NCBI RefSeq assembly: GCF_001419745.1
Contig: NZ_LIRJ01000031.1
Coordinates: 1 to 64,000 of the forward strand
DNA length: 64,000 nucleotides
Direction of reading: 5' to 3'
Origin: Streptomyces silaceus
Lineage (GTDB): Bacteria; Actinomycetota; Actinomycetes; Streptomycetales; Streptomycetaceae
How positions within the stretch are numbered: position 1 is the stretch's first letter; each line of letters begins with the position of its first letter. The notes under the pieces were generated by a model. That model was given only the letters and a program-made list of their open reading frames with translations. It searched no databases and was not told the DNA's origin. Below, piece by piece: positions 35,274 to 43,001 of the stretch. Made by a program: the position numbers and the translations under genes.

Positions 35274-36761
35274 TCAGACCCGCTCCGCGTCCACGGTCGT
35301 CAGTCGTTCGTACGCGGCCGGATCGCGTCGCCGGATTCGCAGCGCCACCGCCACCCCGGCCAGGAACAGCAGGGGCAGTGGTGCGATCAGGGCCGCGTTG
35401 ACGCCGCTGGACGCGCCGGTGAGCAGGTCGAGGTTGGCGCAGACCAGGACGATCATGACCGCGAGGCCCGCGCAGGCGAGCAGTGGGGCGACGGCCACGC
35501 GCCAGGCGGGCATGCCGCGCCGGTCGCGGCGGAAGAACCCGTACACGGCGAGGGCGGCGAGCGCCTGCATGAGCATCACGCCGAGGATCCCGGAGCCGTT
35601 GGTCCACAGGAACGTGACGTCGTAGGGATCGGCCCCGCTCAGCAGCGTCGCGACGAGCACGGCGAGTGCGATGACCGACTGGGTGACGACCGCGACGGCC
35701 GGGGCCCGGGTCCGCGCGGAGACCGTGCCGAGGCGGGCCGGGAGCAGGCCTTCCCTGCCGAGCGCGTAGAAGTAGCGGGCCGCGCCGTTGTGGAAGGCGA
35801 GGGTCGCGGCGAAGGCGCTGGTGATGAGCAGCACGTGCATGGAGTCGGCGGCCCAGGCCCCGGCGAAGCGCTCGGTGGCGGTGAAGACCATGTCGGCGCC
35901 GCCCGCGCCGTTCGCGACGTCCTGGGCGCGGTCGGCTCCGTACGCGTTGATGATCATCCATATGGTGAAGGTGTAGAAGAGCGCGAGGAAGGCCACGGCC
36001 GCGTAGGTGGCGCGCGGCACGCTCCGCTCGGGCCGCCGCGCCTCCTCGGCGTAGATCGCGGTGGCCTCGAAGCCGATGAAGGCGCCGAGGGCGAGGACGA
36101 ACATGCCGCCCATCCCGGAGGTGCCGAGGTGGGCGGGCGAGAGCGTGCCGAGGTCGAGGCCGCTCGGGCCGCCGCCGTGCGCGAGGACGCCTCCCTCGAA
36201 GACGAGCAGCACCAGGACTTCGAGGACGAGCGCGGCGCCGAGGACCTTGGCGCTCAGCGTCACCTTGAGGTAGCCGAGCACCCCGATGGCGGCGAGCCCG
36301 ATGGACGCCCAGGCCCACCAGGGCACATGGATCCCGGTGAGGTCCTCGAAGCCCGCTTCGGTGAACCAGCCGAACGCGGCGAGCAGTCCGACCTCGATGG
36401 CGTTGTACGAGAAGAGCGCGACGTACGCGGCGCCCGCTCCCGTCGGACGGCCGAGGCCTCGGCCGACGTAGGCGTAGAAGGCACCGGCGTTGCGCACGAA
36501 GCGGCTCATCGCCGTGAATCCCGCGGCGAAGACGACGAGCAGCACGCCGGAGAGCAGATAGCCGAGCGGTGCCGCCTCCCCCGCCATGCCGATGGCGAGC
36601 GGGGCCACGCCCGCCATGACGGTCAGCGGCGCGGCGGCGGCCACCACGAAGAACACCAGGTCGCCGGTGCCGATGGCACCGTCGCTGAGTCCGCGGGCGG
36701 CGGAGTCGGTGCCGGAAGCGGAGGCTGAGGCGGCGGGCGGGACGGAGGAGGGTGCTGTCAC
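35274..36761 (-). CDS. APC-superfamily amino acid permease
   Basis: 495 aa from GTG 36761. About twelve hydrophobic helices, starting GTGDLVFFVVAAAAPLTVMAGVAPLAIGMAG, a typical APC helix-1 region. GAFIGFEATAIYAEEARRPERSVPRATY is the conserved helix-6/loop signature, and AFHNGAARYFYALGREGLLPARLG follows helix 8. Imports an amino acid or amine by proton symport; substrate unknown. The divergent TetR gene and the palindrome between them suggest local repression. Confidence 0.92.
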   Translation of the reverse strand: MTAPSSVPPAASASASGTDSAARGLSDGAIGTGDLVFFVVAAAAPLTVMAGVAPLAIGMAGEAAPLGYLLSGVLLVVFAAGFTAMSRFVRNAGAFYAYVGRGLGRPTGAGAAYVALFSYNAIEVGLLAAFGWFTEAGFEDLTGIHVPWWAWASIGLAAIGVLGYLKVTLSAKVLGAALVLEVLVLLVFEGGVLAHGGGPSGLDLGTLSPAHLGTSGMGGMFVLALGAFIGFEATAIYAEEARRPERSVPRATYAAVAFLALFYTFTIWMIINAYGADRAQDVANGAGGADMVFTATERFAGAWAADSMHVLLITSAFAATLAFHNGAARYFYALGREGLLPARLGTVSARTRAPAVAVVTQSVIALAVLVATLLSGADPYDVTFLWTNGSGILGVMLMQALAALAVYGFFRRDRRGMPAWRVAVAPLLACAGLAVMIVLVCANLDLLTGASSGVNAALIAPLPLLFLAGVAVALRIRRRDPAAYERLTTVDAERV

Positions 36762-36818
36762 GCGCGTGCTCCCTGATGTCGGTGCCCGGCCGGGCCGGGA
36801 CGGCGAGGGCGGCCCGAA

Positions 36819-36835
36819 AACTAAACCCTTTAGTT
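36819..36835. promoter_or_regulatory. 17-bp palindrome, probable TetR operator
   Basis: AACTAAA (36819-36825), CCC, TTTAGTT (36829-36835): perfect 7-base arms in the 152-bp region between the divergent permease and TetR genes. TetR-family repressors commonly bind such palindromes in the shared promoter. The AT-rich arms stand out in this GC-rich DNA. Confidence 0.65.
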
Positions 36836-36913
36836 CGAGCTGGCAGGACCGTACTCTTCGGGTGGGGCGTCAGGGAAGACCCCCTTGCGGAACGGGAGTT
36901 GCGAGGCCGTGGC

Positions 36914-37570
36914 ATGACGGGCAGGGGCAGACCGCGCAGACCCGTGCTGAGCGCGGACCTGATCGCGCGCGAGGCGCTGGCACTGATCGACGCCGAGGGC
37001 ACGGCCGCGTTCAGCCTGCCGCGGCTCGCCGACCGGCTCGGGGTGCGGACCGCGTCGCTGTACAACCACCTGGACGGGCGCGCGGCCGTCGTCGAGGGGG
37101 TGCGGCGCCTGGTCGTCGAGGAGATGGACGTCTCCGCGTTCGCCGTGCTGCCCTGGCCCGACGCCCTCGCGGTGTGGGCGCGTTCGTACCGCGCGGCGTT
37201 CGCGCGCCACCCTCATGCCATCGACCTGCTCGCCACGACGACGATCAGCTCTCCGGCGACGCTCGCCATGTACGAGGCGGTGGTGGCGGCGCTGGCGCGC
37301 GGCGGCTGGCCGCGGGAGCGTCTGGTGGCGGTCCTGACGAGCGTGGAGTCCTTCCTGCTCGGCTCCGCGCTCGATCTCGTCGCGCCGCCCCTGATGATCG
37401 ACCCGGCGGGTCACGCGCCGCGCGTCCCCGTCCTCGCGGCTGCCCTGCGCGCGGCCCACGACGGGGACAAGGCGGCCCGCGCGGACCAGGCGTTCGAGGC
37501 GGGACTCGACGCGCTGATCCGCGGCCTCGTGGCGCAGTCGGAGGAGCTGCGGGGCGGCGGGTCCGGGTGA
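36914..37570 (+). CDS. TetR/AcrR family transcriptional regulator
   Basis: 218 aa from ATG 36914 (MTGRGRPRRPVLSADLIA). The HTH is AFSLPRLADRLGVRTASLYNHLDGRAAVVEGV, followed by a TetR_C-like ligand domain (TTISSPATLAMYEAVVAALARGGWPRERLVAVLTSVESFLLGSALDL). Upstream ATG codons in frame would add an unlikely leader. Predicted to repress the divergent APC permease and possibly its own gene through the palindrome at 36819-36835. Confidence 0.9.
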   Translation: MTGRGRPRRPVLSADLIAREALALIDAEGTAAFSLPRLADRLGVRTASLYNHLDGRAAVVEGVRRLVVEEMDVSAFAVLPWPDALAVWARSYRAAFARHPHAIDLLATTTISSPATLAMYEAVVAALARGGWPRERLVAVLTSVESFLLGSALDLVAPPLMIDPAGHAPRVPVLAAALRAAHDGDKAARADQAFEAGLDALIRGLVAQSEELRGGGSG

Positions 37571-37571
37571 G

Positions 37572-38255
37572 TCAGCGGTCGCCCGCCGTCTCGTCGGCGT
37601 GCGCGAGGGTCTCCCAGAACATGGCCTCGTAACTCTGTACGAGCCTGCCGTGGTGCAGGTGTGCCGCGGTGACGCTTCCCCGGTCGAGGCCGGCCTGCAC
37701 CGCGGTGAGCGCCTGCCGGTCGAGGTCCGGCGCGGGCTCGGCGAAGAGGTCGAAGAAGCCGCAGGCCTCGTCGGAGAAGCCGTGGCGTTCGCGCAGCGCG
37801 CGGGCGATGGCCGCGCAACAGCGGCCCCAGGAGGCGAAGTTGGCGGTGAGGGCGAGGACGACGTCGACCGGTTCGCCGTTCAGGGCGAGCCAGGCCACGT
37901 ACGCCGGGTAGGCCTGGCAGCCCGCCTGCGGTTCGTACGTCAGCCGCTCCGCCTCGTCGACCGCGCAGGCGTCGAGGAGCGGCGCGAGGCGCTCCTCGGC
38001 GAGGCTCTCGCCGTCGGCGAGTGCCTCGAAGAAGGCGGCGGACTCCGGGTCCTTGGCCTCGATGGACCGCTGCGCCAGGTGCCGGAAGGAGCGCCGGTCG
38101 GCGGGGATCACGTGGCACTGTTCCAGGGCGAGGACCGCGACCGTCCGCAGGCGCGCCCGGCCGTCGGCGATGCGCGGCACGAGCGGGTTGGCGGCCGGAT
38201 CCGCGGCGAGGAGTGCCGTCGTGGTCCGCAGGAGCTCCTGAGCCGTCGGTGTCAT
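37572..38255 (-). CDS. TenA/THI-4-like (haem-oxygenase-fold) protein
   Basis: 227 aa from MTPTAQELLRTTTALLA. All-helical fold with the TenA/PqqC-like pattern: ARLRTVAVLALEQCHVIPADRRSFRHLAQRS, a helix with GCQAYPAYVAWLALNGEPVDVVLALTANFASWGRCCAAIARAL, and SYEAMFWETLAHADE at the end. TenA proteins hydrolyse or bind thiamine fragments, but this branch has no obvious TenA catalytic cysteine arrangement and is often labelled only 'transcriptional regulator', without a DNA-binding domain. It is divergent from the TerB-like gene, sharing the palindrome at 38301-38324. Confidence 0.75.
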   Translation of the reverse strand: MTPTAQELLRTTTALLAADPAANPLVPRIADGRARLRTVAVLALEQCHVIPADRRSFRHLAQRSIEAKDPESAAFFEALADGESLAEERLAPLLDACAVDEAERLTYEPQAGCQAYPAYVAWLALNGEPVDVVLALTANFASWGRCCAAIARALRERHGFSDEACGFFDLFAEPAPDLDRQALTAVQAGLDRGSVTAAHLHHGRLVQSYEAMFWETLAHADETAGDR

Positions 38256-38300
38256 CGCGCGCACCCTCTCACTGGGCGGGAACTTCTCGGCCCGGCTGCT

Positions 38301-38324
38301 AGTTTCTACTCTGTTGTAGAAACT
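38301..38324. promoter_or_regulatory. Perfect palindrome AGTTTCTAC-N6-GTAGAAACT
   Basis: Nine-base arms at 38301-38309 and 38316-38324 around TCTGTT, in the divergent promoter of the TenA-like and TerB-like genes. The core TAC(A/T)-N4-TGTA and the wider TTTCTAC-N6-GTAG also occur upstream of terD (40365-40381). BlaI/MecI/CopY repressors bind TACA/TGTA half-sites, and a BlaI gene lies 1.6 kb away. Confidence 0.65.
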
Positions 38325-38405
38325 GGCGACGCCCCGGACCTGCGAGCAGCGTACCGGGGCCTCGCCCAACACCCCTGATACATCGATACGTTTATGGAGC
38401 TCCCC

Positions 38406-38861
38406 ATGGCCCTGTGGGACCGCGTCAAGGAATCCGCATCGACGATGCAGACCCAGCTGATGGCGAAGAAGAACGACCTCAAGAGCGGCGCCTTCCGCGA
38501 CGCGAGCATGGCGATGTGCGCTCTGGTGGCCGCCGCCGACGGCACCGTGGACGCCTCCGAGCGCCAGCGCGTGGCCCAGCTCATCGGGACGAACGAGGTG
38601 CTGCAGAACTTCCCCGCGGACGACCTGCGCCGCCGTTTCGACGAGTACGTGGACAAGCTGACGGCCGACTTCGCCTTCGGCAAGGTGAGCGTTCTCCAGG
38701 AGGTCGCGAAGGCCAAGAAGAAGCCGGCGGAGGCCCGCGCGGTCATCCAGATCGGCATCGTCATCGGCGGCGCCGACGGCGACTTCGACAAGGACGAGCA
38801 GGGTGTCGTGCGCGAGGCGTGCTTCGCCCTCGACCTGCCGCCGCACGAGTTCGACCTCTGA
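38406..38861 (+). CDS. TerB-like tellurite-resistance family protein
   Basis: 151 aa from ATG 38406, with GGAG six bases upstream (ATG 38394 overlaps this RBS and is less likely). All-helical TerB/DjlA-like fold with two acidic repeats, AADGTVDASE (43-52) and GADGDFDKDE (122-131). These resemble metal-binding loops and suggest an internal duplication. TerB works with TerD-type proteins at the membrane in tellurite and general stress phenotypes; biochemical activity is unknown. Preceded by a palindrome like that before terD. Confidence 0.88.
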   Translation: MALWDRVKESASTMQTQLMAKKNDLKSGAFRDASMAMCALVAAADGTVDASERQRVAQLIGTNEVLQNFPADDLRRRFDEYVDKLTADFAFGKVSVLQEVAKAKKKPAEARAVIQIGIVIGGADGDFDKDEQGVVREACFALDLPPHEFDL

Positions 38862-38872
38862 CGGACCCCGGC

Positions 38873-38896
38873 GGACCGGCCCCTGGGGGCCGGTCC
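38873..38896. terminator. Bidirectional terminator hairpin
   Basis: GGACCGGCCCC (38873-38883) and GGGGCCGGTCC (38886-38896) form a perfect 11-bp stem between the convergent TerB-like and M56 peptidase genes. Confidence 0.75.
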
Positions 38897-38918
38897 GTGT
38901 ACGGCGCCGCGGGCCCGC

Positions 38919-39851
38919 TCACAGCGGTGTGGCGGCGCGCAGGATCAGGACCATCGTGACCGCGGAGTTCGCGGAGGACATCGCCGAGACAGCGGTGCCG
39001 AACGCCGCGCACCACAGGGCCAGCCCCACCGCCGTGAACACGGAAGGGCGGGTGCGGGCGGCGGGCGCCGGGGCGAGCAGCGCGGCCACACGGCGCGGCA
39101 CCGGCCCCGGCGCCGCGAGTCCCGCCAGCGTCGGCGCGGGCACGCCCCGCGACACGAGGGCCGCCTTGCCGATCGCGCGGGCGACGGTGCGCCGGTCCCG
39201 CACGTCGCGCGCGGCCGCCTCGTCGGCCCACCGCTCCGCGGTGTAGGCGACGGAGGTGCGCAGCGGCCGCAGGAAGGGATTGGCGCGGGCCGCGAGCTGC
39301 GTGACGAGCAGATGCCGGTGGTGCCGCCCGGAGAGGTGCGCCCGCTCGTGCGCGAACAGCGCCCGGCGCTCGGGAGCCGCGAGCTTCGACAGCATGCCGG
39401 TGGTGACCACCACGCGCCCGCCCGCGCGCGACGGCAGCGCGTACGCGTACGACGCGTCGTCGTCGAGGACGGCGACGGAGGTGCCGGGCAGCCCTGCGAG
39501 CGCGCGGCTTCCCCGGCGGCGTACACGCGCGTGCCGCCAGAGCGTGCGCGCGCAGGCCGCGCACACGGCGAGCAGCGCGGGGATGGCGACCCGCCCCGCG
39601 ACCTCGTCATAGGGGACGGCGGCGCGCACCTCGGGGTCGGACCAGCCGTCGGGCAGGGGGTTTCCCGGCAGTTGGGCGGTGCCGACGACCATGAGAAGCG
39701 CCAGGCAGAGCGTGCTGCACAGGGCCATCACGCCGGCGACGGCGGTGAGCAGCCGGGTCGCGGCGCGCGGGTGGAGATGCTGCTCGGCGAGGCGGGCTAT
39801 CGGCCACGCGGTCAGCGGCAGCACGAGGGGCAGGAAGACGAACACGCCCAT
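38919..39851 (-). CDS. M56 (BlaR1/MecR1-like) membrane metallopeptidase
   Basis: 310 aa. Hydrophobic helices lie at about 4-20, 33-60, 87-105 and 275-300. The cytoplasmic gluzincin motif HERAH is at 168-172 (His168, Glu169, His172), with the further ligand region AERWADEAA. It has no penicillin-binding sensor domain, so it is the short M56 type. Such proteins respond to an unknown signal and cleave the BlaI/MecI repressor encoded beside them; the blaI-like gene lies 23 bp upstream in the same operon. Confidence 0.92.
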   Translation of the reverse strand: MGVFVFLPLVLPLTAWPIARLAEQHLHPRAATRLLTAVAGVMALCSTLCLALLMVVGTAQLPGNPLPDGWSDPEVRAAVPYDEVAGRVAIPALLAVCAACARTLWRHARVRRRGSRALAGLPGTSVAVLDDDASYAYALPSRAGGRVVVTTGMLSKLAAPERRALFAHERAHLSGRHHRHLLVTQLAARANPFLRPLRTSVAYTAERWADEAAARDVRDRRTVARAIGKAALVSRGVPAPTLAGLAAPGPVPRRVAALLAPAPAARTRPSVFTAVGLALWCAAFGTAVSAMSSANSAVTMVLILRAATPL

Positions 39852-39874
39852 CAGCGAAGTACCCCCCTCGGGCG

Positions 39875-40282
39875 TCAGTCGTCCGCGTCGGCGCCCGCCC
39901 GGCCGAGCAGGTCGCGCAGGAGCTGCTCGTCGTCGGGCGTGAGCGTGGTGACGAAGCTGGCGAGGACCGCCTCGCGGTCGCTCTCGCCGTCGAGCACCTT
40001 GCGCATGCGGAAGGCCGCGAGCCCGGCCTCGTCCGACGCGGGCAGCCAGGCGAAGGACCGGCCCGCGCGCTCCCGGGTGACCGCGTCCTTGGCGAGCAGG
40101 CGCGTCAGGATCGTCATCACGGTCGTGTACGCGAGGTCGCCGCCGATCCGCTCCTGCACCCAGGCGGCGCTGACGGGACCGCGCGCGGCGTGCAGCGCGG
40201 CGAGCACCTGCGACTCCAGTTCGCCCTGCGCGCGGCGGCGCAGCCGCGGCTGCGGCTCCTCGCTGTCGTCATGACGCTTCAT
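39875..40282 (-). CDS. BlaI/MecI/CopY family repressor
   Basis: 135 aa. The winged helix of the Penicillinase_R family is seen in LESQVLAALHAARGPVSAAWVQERIGGDLAYTTVMTILTRLLAKDAVTRERAGRSFAWLP. The C-terminal dimerisation part (LDGESDREAVLASFVTTLTPDDEQLLRDLL) carries the protease-sensitive region in this family. First gene of the blaI-M56 operon; its promoter region is shared with divergent terD and contains a TACA-N4-TGTA palindrome. Confidence 0.94.
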   Translation of the reverse strand: MKRHDDSEEPQPRLRRRAQGELESQVLAALHAARGPVSAAWVQERIGGDLAYTTVMTILTRLLAKDAVTRERAGRSFAWLPASDEAGLAAFRMRKVLDGESDREAVLASFVTTLTPDDEQLLRDLLGRAGADADD

Positions 40283-40367
40283 GCCCGGGTATCCCTCCTG
40301 CGACTCCGTGCTCCGCGGCGGACGGGGAGCGCCCTATCGTAACGGGGACACCGCGTCCCGTTAATTT

Positions 40368-40381
40368 CTACATTCCTGTAG
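40368..40381. promoter_or_regulatory. Palindrome CTACA-N4-TGTAG in blaI/terD promoter
   Basis: CTACA (40368-40372), TTCC, TGTAG (40377-40381), extended on the left by TTT. It has the same TTTCTAC-N6-GTAG layout as the palindrome at 38301-38324. TACA/TGTA half-sites are typical of BlaI/MecI/CopY operators, although known ones usually have a shorter spacer. Predicted BlaI autoregulation and terD control. Confidence 0.65.
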
Positions 40382-40427
40382 TTTTTACGGAACCACTCAT
40401 CCAGATCTCTGACCTCAGGAGGACATC

Positions 40428-41003
40428 GTGGGAGTTTCCCTGGCCAAGGGCGGCAACGTCTCGCTCAGCAAGGAGGCCCCGGGCCTCACCGCCGTGCTGG
40501 TCGGCCTGGGCTGGGATGTGCGCACCACCACCGGCACGGACTACGACCTGGACGCCAGCGCGCTGCTGTGCGACGACTCCGGCAAGGTCGTCTCCGACCA
40601 GCACTTCGTCTTCTACAACAACCTGACCAGCCCCGACGGCTCGGTCGAGCACACCGGTGACAACCTCACCGGTGAGGGCGAGGGCGACGACGAGGCCGTG
40701 AAGGTGAACCTCGCGCAGGTGCCCGCCCAGATCACGAAGATCGTCTTCCCGGTGTCGATCCACGACGCCGAGAACCGCGGCCAGAGCTTCGGCCAGGTCC
40801 GCAACGCGTTCATCCGCGTGGTGAACCAGGCGGACGGCAACGAGATCGCCCGCTACGACCTCTCCGAGGACGCCTCCACCGAGACCGCCATGGTCTTCGG
40901 CGAGCTCTACCGCCACGGCGCGGAGTGGAAATTCCGCGCGGTCGGGCAGGGTTATGCCAGTGGGCTGCGCGGCATCGCCTCGGACTTCGGTGTGAACGTC
41001 TGA
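40428..41003 (+). CDS. TerD family protein
   Basis: 191 aa from GTG 40428 with a perfect AGGAGG upstream. Canonical TerD (stress/CABP) domain: [49 protein letters not shown] (calcium-binding acidic loop), [25 protein letters not shown] and [22 protein letters not shown]. Streptomycetes carry many terD-type genes, some linked to development and calcium handling as well as tellurite resistance. Divergent from blaI over a shared palindrome. Confidence 0.95.
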   Translation: MGVSLAKGGNVSLSKEAPGLTAVLVGLGWDVRTTTGTDYDLDASALLCDDSGKVVSDQHFVFYNNLTSPDGSVEHTGDNLTGEGEGDDEAVKVNLAQVPAQITKIVFPVSIHDAENRGQSFGQVRNAFIRVVNQADGNEIARYDLSEDASTETAMVFGELYRHGAEWKFRAVGQGYASGLRGIASDFGVNV

Positions 41004-41077
41004 GACGACCCCGGCTCGGACGGCATCACGCCGCGACCGCTGAGCGGCCCTCGGCCGCGACCATGAGGAGGCAGGCC

Positions 41078-41485
41078 ATGTACGGCGACCAGGAGACGGT
41101 GCGCAGGATCCTGACGGAGCTCGGCGACACCTGGGCCGTCGTCGGCCTGTCCAACAACCGCGACCGGGCGGCGTACGGTGTCGCGGCCGTGCTGCAGCGC
41201 TTCGGCAAGCGCGTGGTGCCGGTCCACCCCAAGGCCGAGACGGTCCACGGCGAGCAGGGATACCCGTCCCTGTCCGCCGTGCCGTTCCAGATCGACGTGG
41301 TGGACGTGTTCGTCAACAGCGCGCTGGCGGGCCAGGTGGCCGACGAGGCCGTGGCCGCCGGCGCGCAGGCGGTGTGGTTCCAGCTCGACGTGATCGACGA
41401 GGCCGCGTACGACAGGACCCGCGCGGCGGGACTGGAGATGGTGATGAACCGCTGCCCCGCCATCGAGATCCCGCGCCTCGGCTAG
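41078..41485 (+). CDS. CoA-binding domain protein (YccU-like)
   Basis: 135 aa from ATG 41078 with GAGGAGG upstream. A single CoA_binding_2 Rossmann domain: DTWAVVGLSNNRDRAAYGVAAVLQRFGKRVVPVHPK, then VDVVDVFVNS, GAQAVWFQLDVIDEAAYDRTRAAGLEMVMNRCPAIE. Homologous to the CoA-binding half of succinyl-CoA synthetase alpha but without catalytic parts. It probably binds CoA; its physiological role is unknown. 74 bp behind terD on the same strand, so it may be co-transcribed. Confidence 0.9.
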   Translation: MYGDQETVRRILTELGDTWAVVGLSNNRDRAAYGVAAVLQRFGKRVVPVHPKAETVHGEQGYPSLSAVPFQIDVVDVFVNSALAGQVADEAVAAGAQAVWFQLDVIDEAAYDRTRAAGLEMVMNRCPAIEIPRLG

Positions 41486-41875
41486 TCACGCCTCCTTCGG
41501 GTACCAGCGCAGCTCCACGGTGTTGCCGTCCGGGTCCCGCACGTAGAGGGAGAGGGCGACGCCCCGCGCGCCGAAGCGCTTGCCGGGGCCGTCCACCACC
41601 GTGAAGACACCGGAGTCGATGACCTCCTGCCAGTCGAGGGGCTCGACGACCAGGCAGATGTGGTCGACGTTCGAGCCCTCCGGCTGCCCGTCGGAGGGCT
41701 TGACCAGGTCGATGATCGTCGTGGGGCTGACCCGCACGGACGGGAAGGGGACCTCGCCGGCCCGCCACTCGTCCACCCGGACCGGTTCGAGACCCAGCGG
41801 ACCGGTGTAGAAGGCGAGCGAGCGCTCGACGTCGGCGACGTTGAGGACGAGGTGGTCGAAGGCGATCACGCGCAT
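41486..41875 (-). CDS. VOC family protein (glyoxalase/dioxygenase fold)
   Basis: 129 aa. Complete VOC fold with metal-type residues: FDHLVLNVADVERSLAFYTGPLGLE (His), NVDHICLVVEP (His) and LYVRDPDGNTVELRWYP (Glu). That gives the His, His, Glu pattern of glyoxalase I and extradiol-type enzymes, so a metal-dependent reaction is plausible. Its stop abuts the stop of the CoA-binding gene with no gap. Divergent from a LysR gene, which may control it. Confidence 0.87.
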   Translation of the reverse strand: MRVIAFDHLVLNVADVERSLAFYTGPLGLEPVRVDEWRAGEVPFPSVRVSPTTIIDLVKPSDGQPEGSNVDHICLVVEPLDWQEVIDSGVFTVVDGPGKRFGARGVALSLYVRDPDGNTVELRWYPKEA

Positions 41876-42037
41876 GAGGGTCTCCGTGGGTCGGGGCGCC
41901 GGCGGCGCCTGCCGTGGTGCGGCGGATGGGCGGACCTCATCGGTCCGGTCCGGCGGGCCGCCGACTCCCGTGGCCCGCCGTGGACTTCAGCATCTCCGAG
42001 CGGGCATCCATCGGTCCAACACATGCTTGTCATCGAT

Positions 42038-42060
42038 ATCCATCGCGATCCACGATGGAT
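42038..42060. promoter_or_regulatory. Palindrome ATCCATCG-N7-CGATGGAT before lysR
   Basis: Perfect 8-base arms (42038-42045 and 42053-42060) end two bases before the LysR start codon, within the VOC/LysR divergent region. LysR-type proteins bind interrupted palindromes and usually repress their own gene from such a site. Confidence 0.5.
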
Positions 42061-42062
42061 CA

Positions 42063-42950
42063 ATGGATCTCCAGCAGATGCGCTACGTCCTCGCGGTCGC
42101 CGAGACCGCGAGCTTCACCCGTGCCGCCGAGCGGTGTCACGTCGTCCAGTCGGCCCTCAGCCACCAGGTGGCCCGCCTGGAGAAGGAGCTGGGCGCCCGG
42201 CTCTTCGAGCGGACCAGCCGGCGGGTGCGGCTGACCACCGCGGGTGAGGCGTTCCTGCCCGCCGCGCGCCAGTCCCTGGAGGCGGCCGAGCGGGCCCGCG
42301 CGGAGGTCGCGGCGGCCACCGGCGAGATACGGGGCAAGCTGGTCGTCGGCTCCATCCCGACCGTGGCGGCGGTCGATCTGCCCGCGGTGCTGCGGGACTA
42401 CCGCCGGCGCTATCCCCAGGTGCGGATCAGTCTGCGCACGGGCTCCAGCGAGCGGCTCATCGAGCAGGTCCGCGACGGCGGCCTGGACGCGGCGTTCCTG
42501 GGCGTGCCGCCGGGGTTCCGGGCGCAGGGCGTCCACGACCACCAGCTCGCGCACGGGCGGCACGTCGCCGTGGTCGCCCCGGGGCACCCGCTCGCCGACC
42601 GGGCCGAAGTGGACCTCAGCGACCTCGCCGACGAGGTGTTCGTGGACTTCGCCGACGGCAGCGCCGCCCGCGCCCAGTCGGACGAGGCGTTCGCGGCAGC
42701 CGGCCTGCGGCGGGAGGTCGCCTTCGAGGTGTCCGGCGTCGAGCTCATGGCCCGGATGGTCCGCACGGGCCTGGGCATCGCCCTGCTGCCCGGGGCGTTC
42801 GCGGACGGGCTGCACGAGGTGCGGACGGTGCCGGTCGCGGGCGGTCCGGTACGGGTGGAGCGTCTGATCTGGAGCCGGTTCACGCCGTCTCCCGCGGCGT
42901 CCGCCTTTCTCGCCCTGCTGGGGGTCGGGACGCGGGAGCCCGACGCGTAG
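42063..42950 (+). CDS. LysR family transcriptional regulator
   Basis: 295 aa from ATG 42063 (MDLQQMRYVLAVAETASFTRAAERCHV). LysR HTH (SALSHQVARLEKELGARLFERTSRRVRLTTAG) and a periplasmic-binding-fold effector domain (GKLVVGSIPTVAAVDLPAVLRDYRRRYPQVRISLRTGSS; VRTGLGIALLPGAF) are complete. Another ATG at 42055 is out of frame. The divergent VOC gene is the obvious target. Ligand unknown. Confidence 0.93.
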   Translation: MDLQQMRYVLAVAETASFTRAAERCHVVQSALSHQVARLEKELGARLFERTSRRVRLTTAGEAFLPAARQSLEAAERARAEVAAATGEIRGKLVVGSIPTVAAVDLPAVLRDYRRRYPQVRISLRTGSSERLIEQVRDGGLDAAFLGVPPGFRAQGVHDHQLAHGRHVAVVAPGHPLADRAEVDLSDLADEVFVDFADGSAARAQSDEAFAAAGLRREVAFEVSGVELMARMVRTGLGIALLPGAFADGLHEVRTVPVAGGPVRVERLIWSRFTPSPAASAFLALLGVGTREPDA

Positions 42951-43001
42951 CCGCGGTGGTCGCGGGCTCACGGGCTCATGCACGGAAGGGCGCGTCCGGT
43001 C

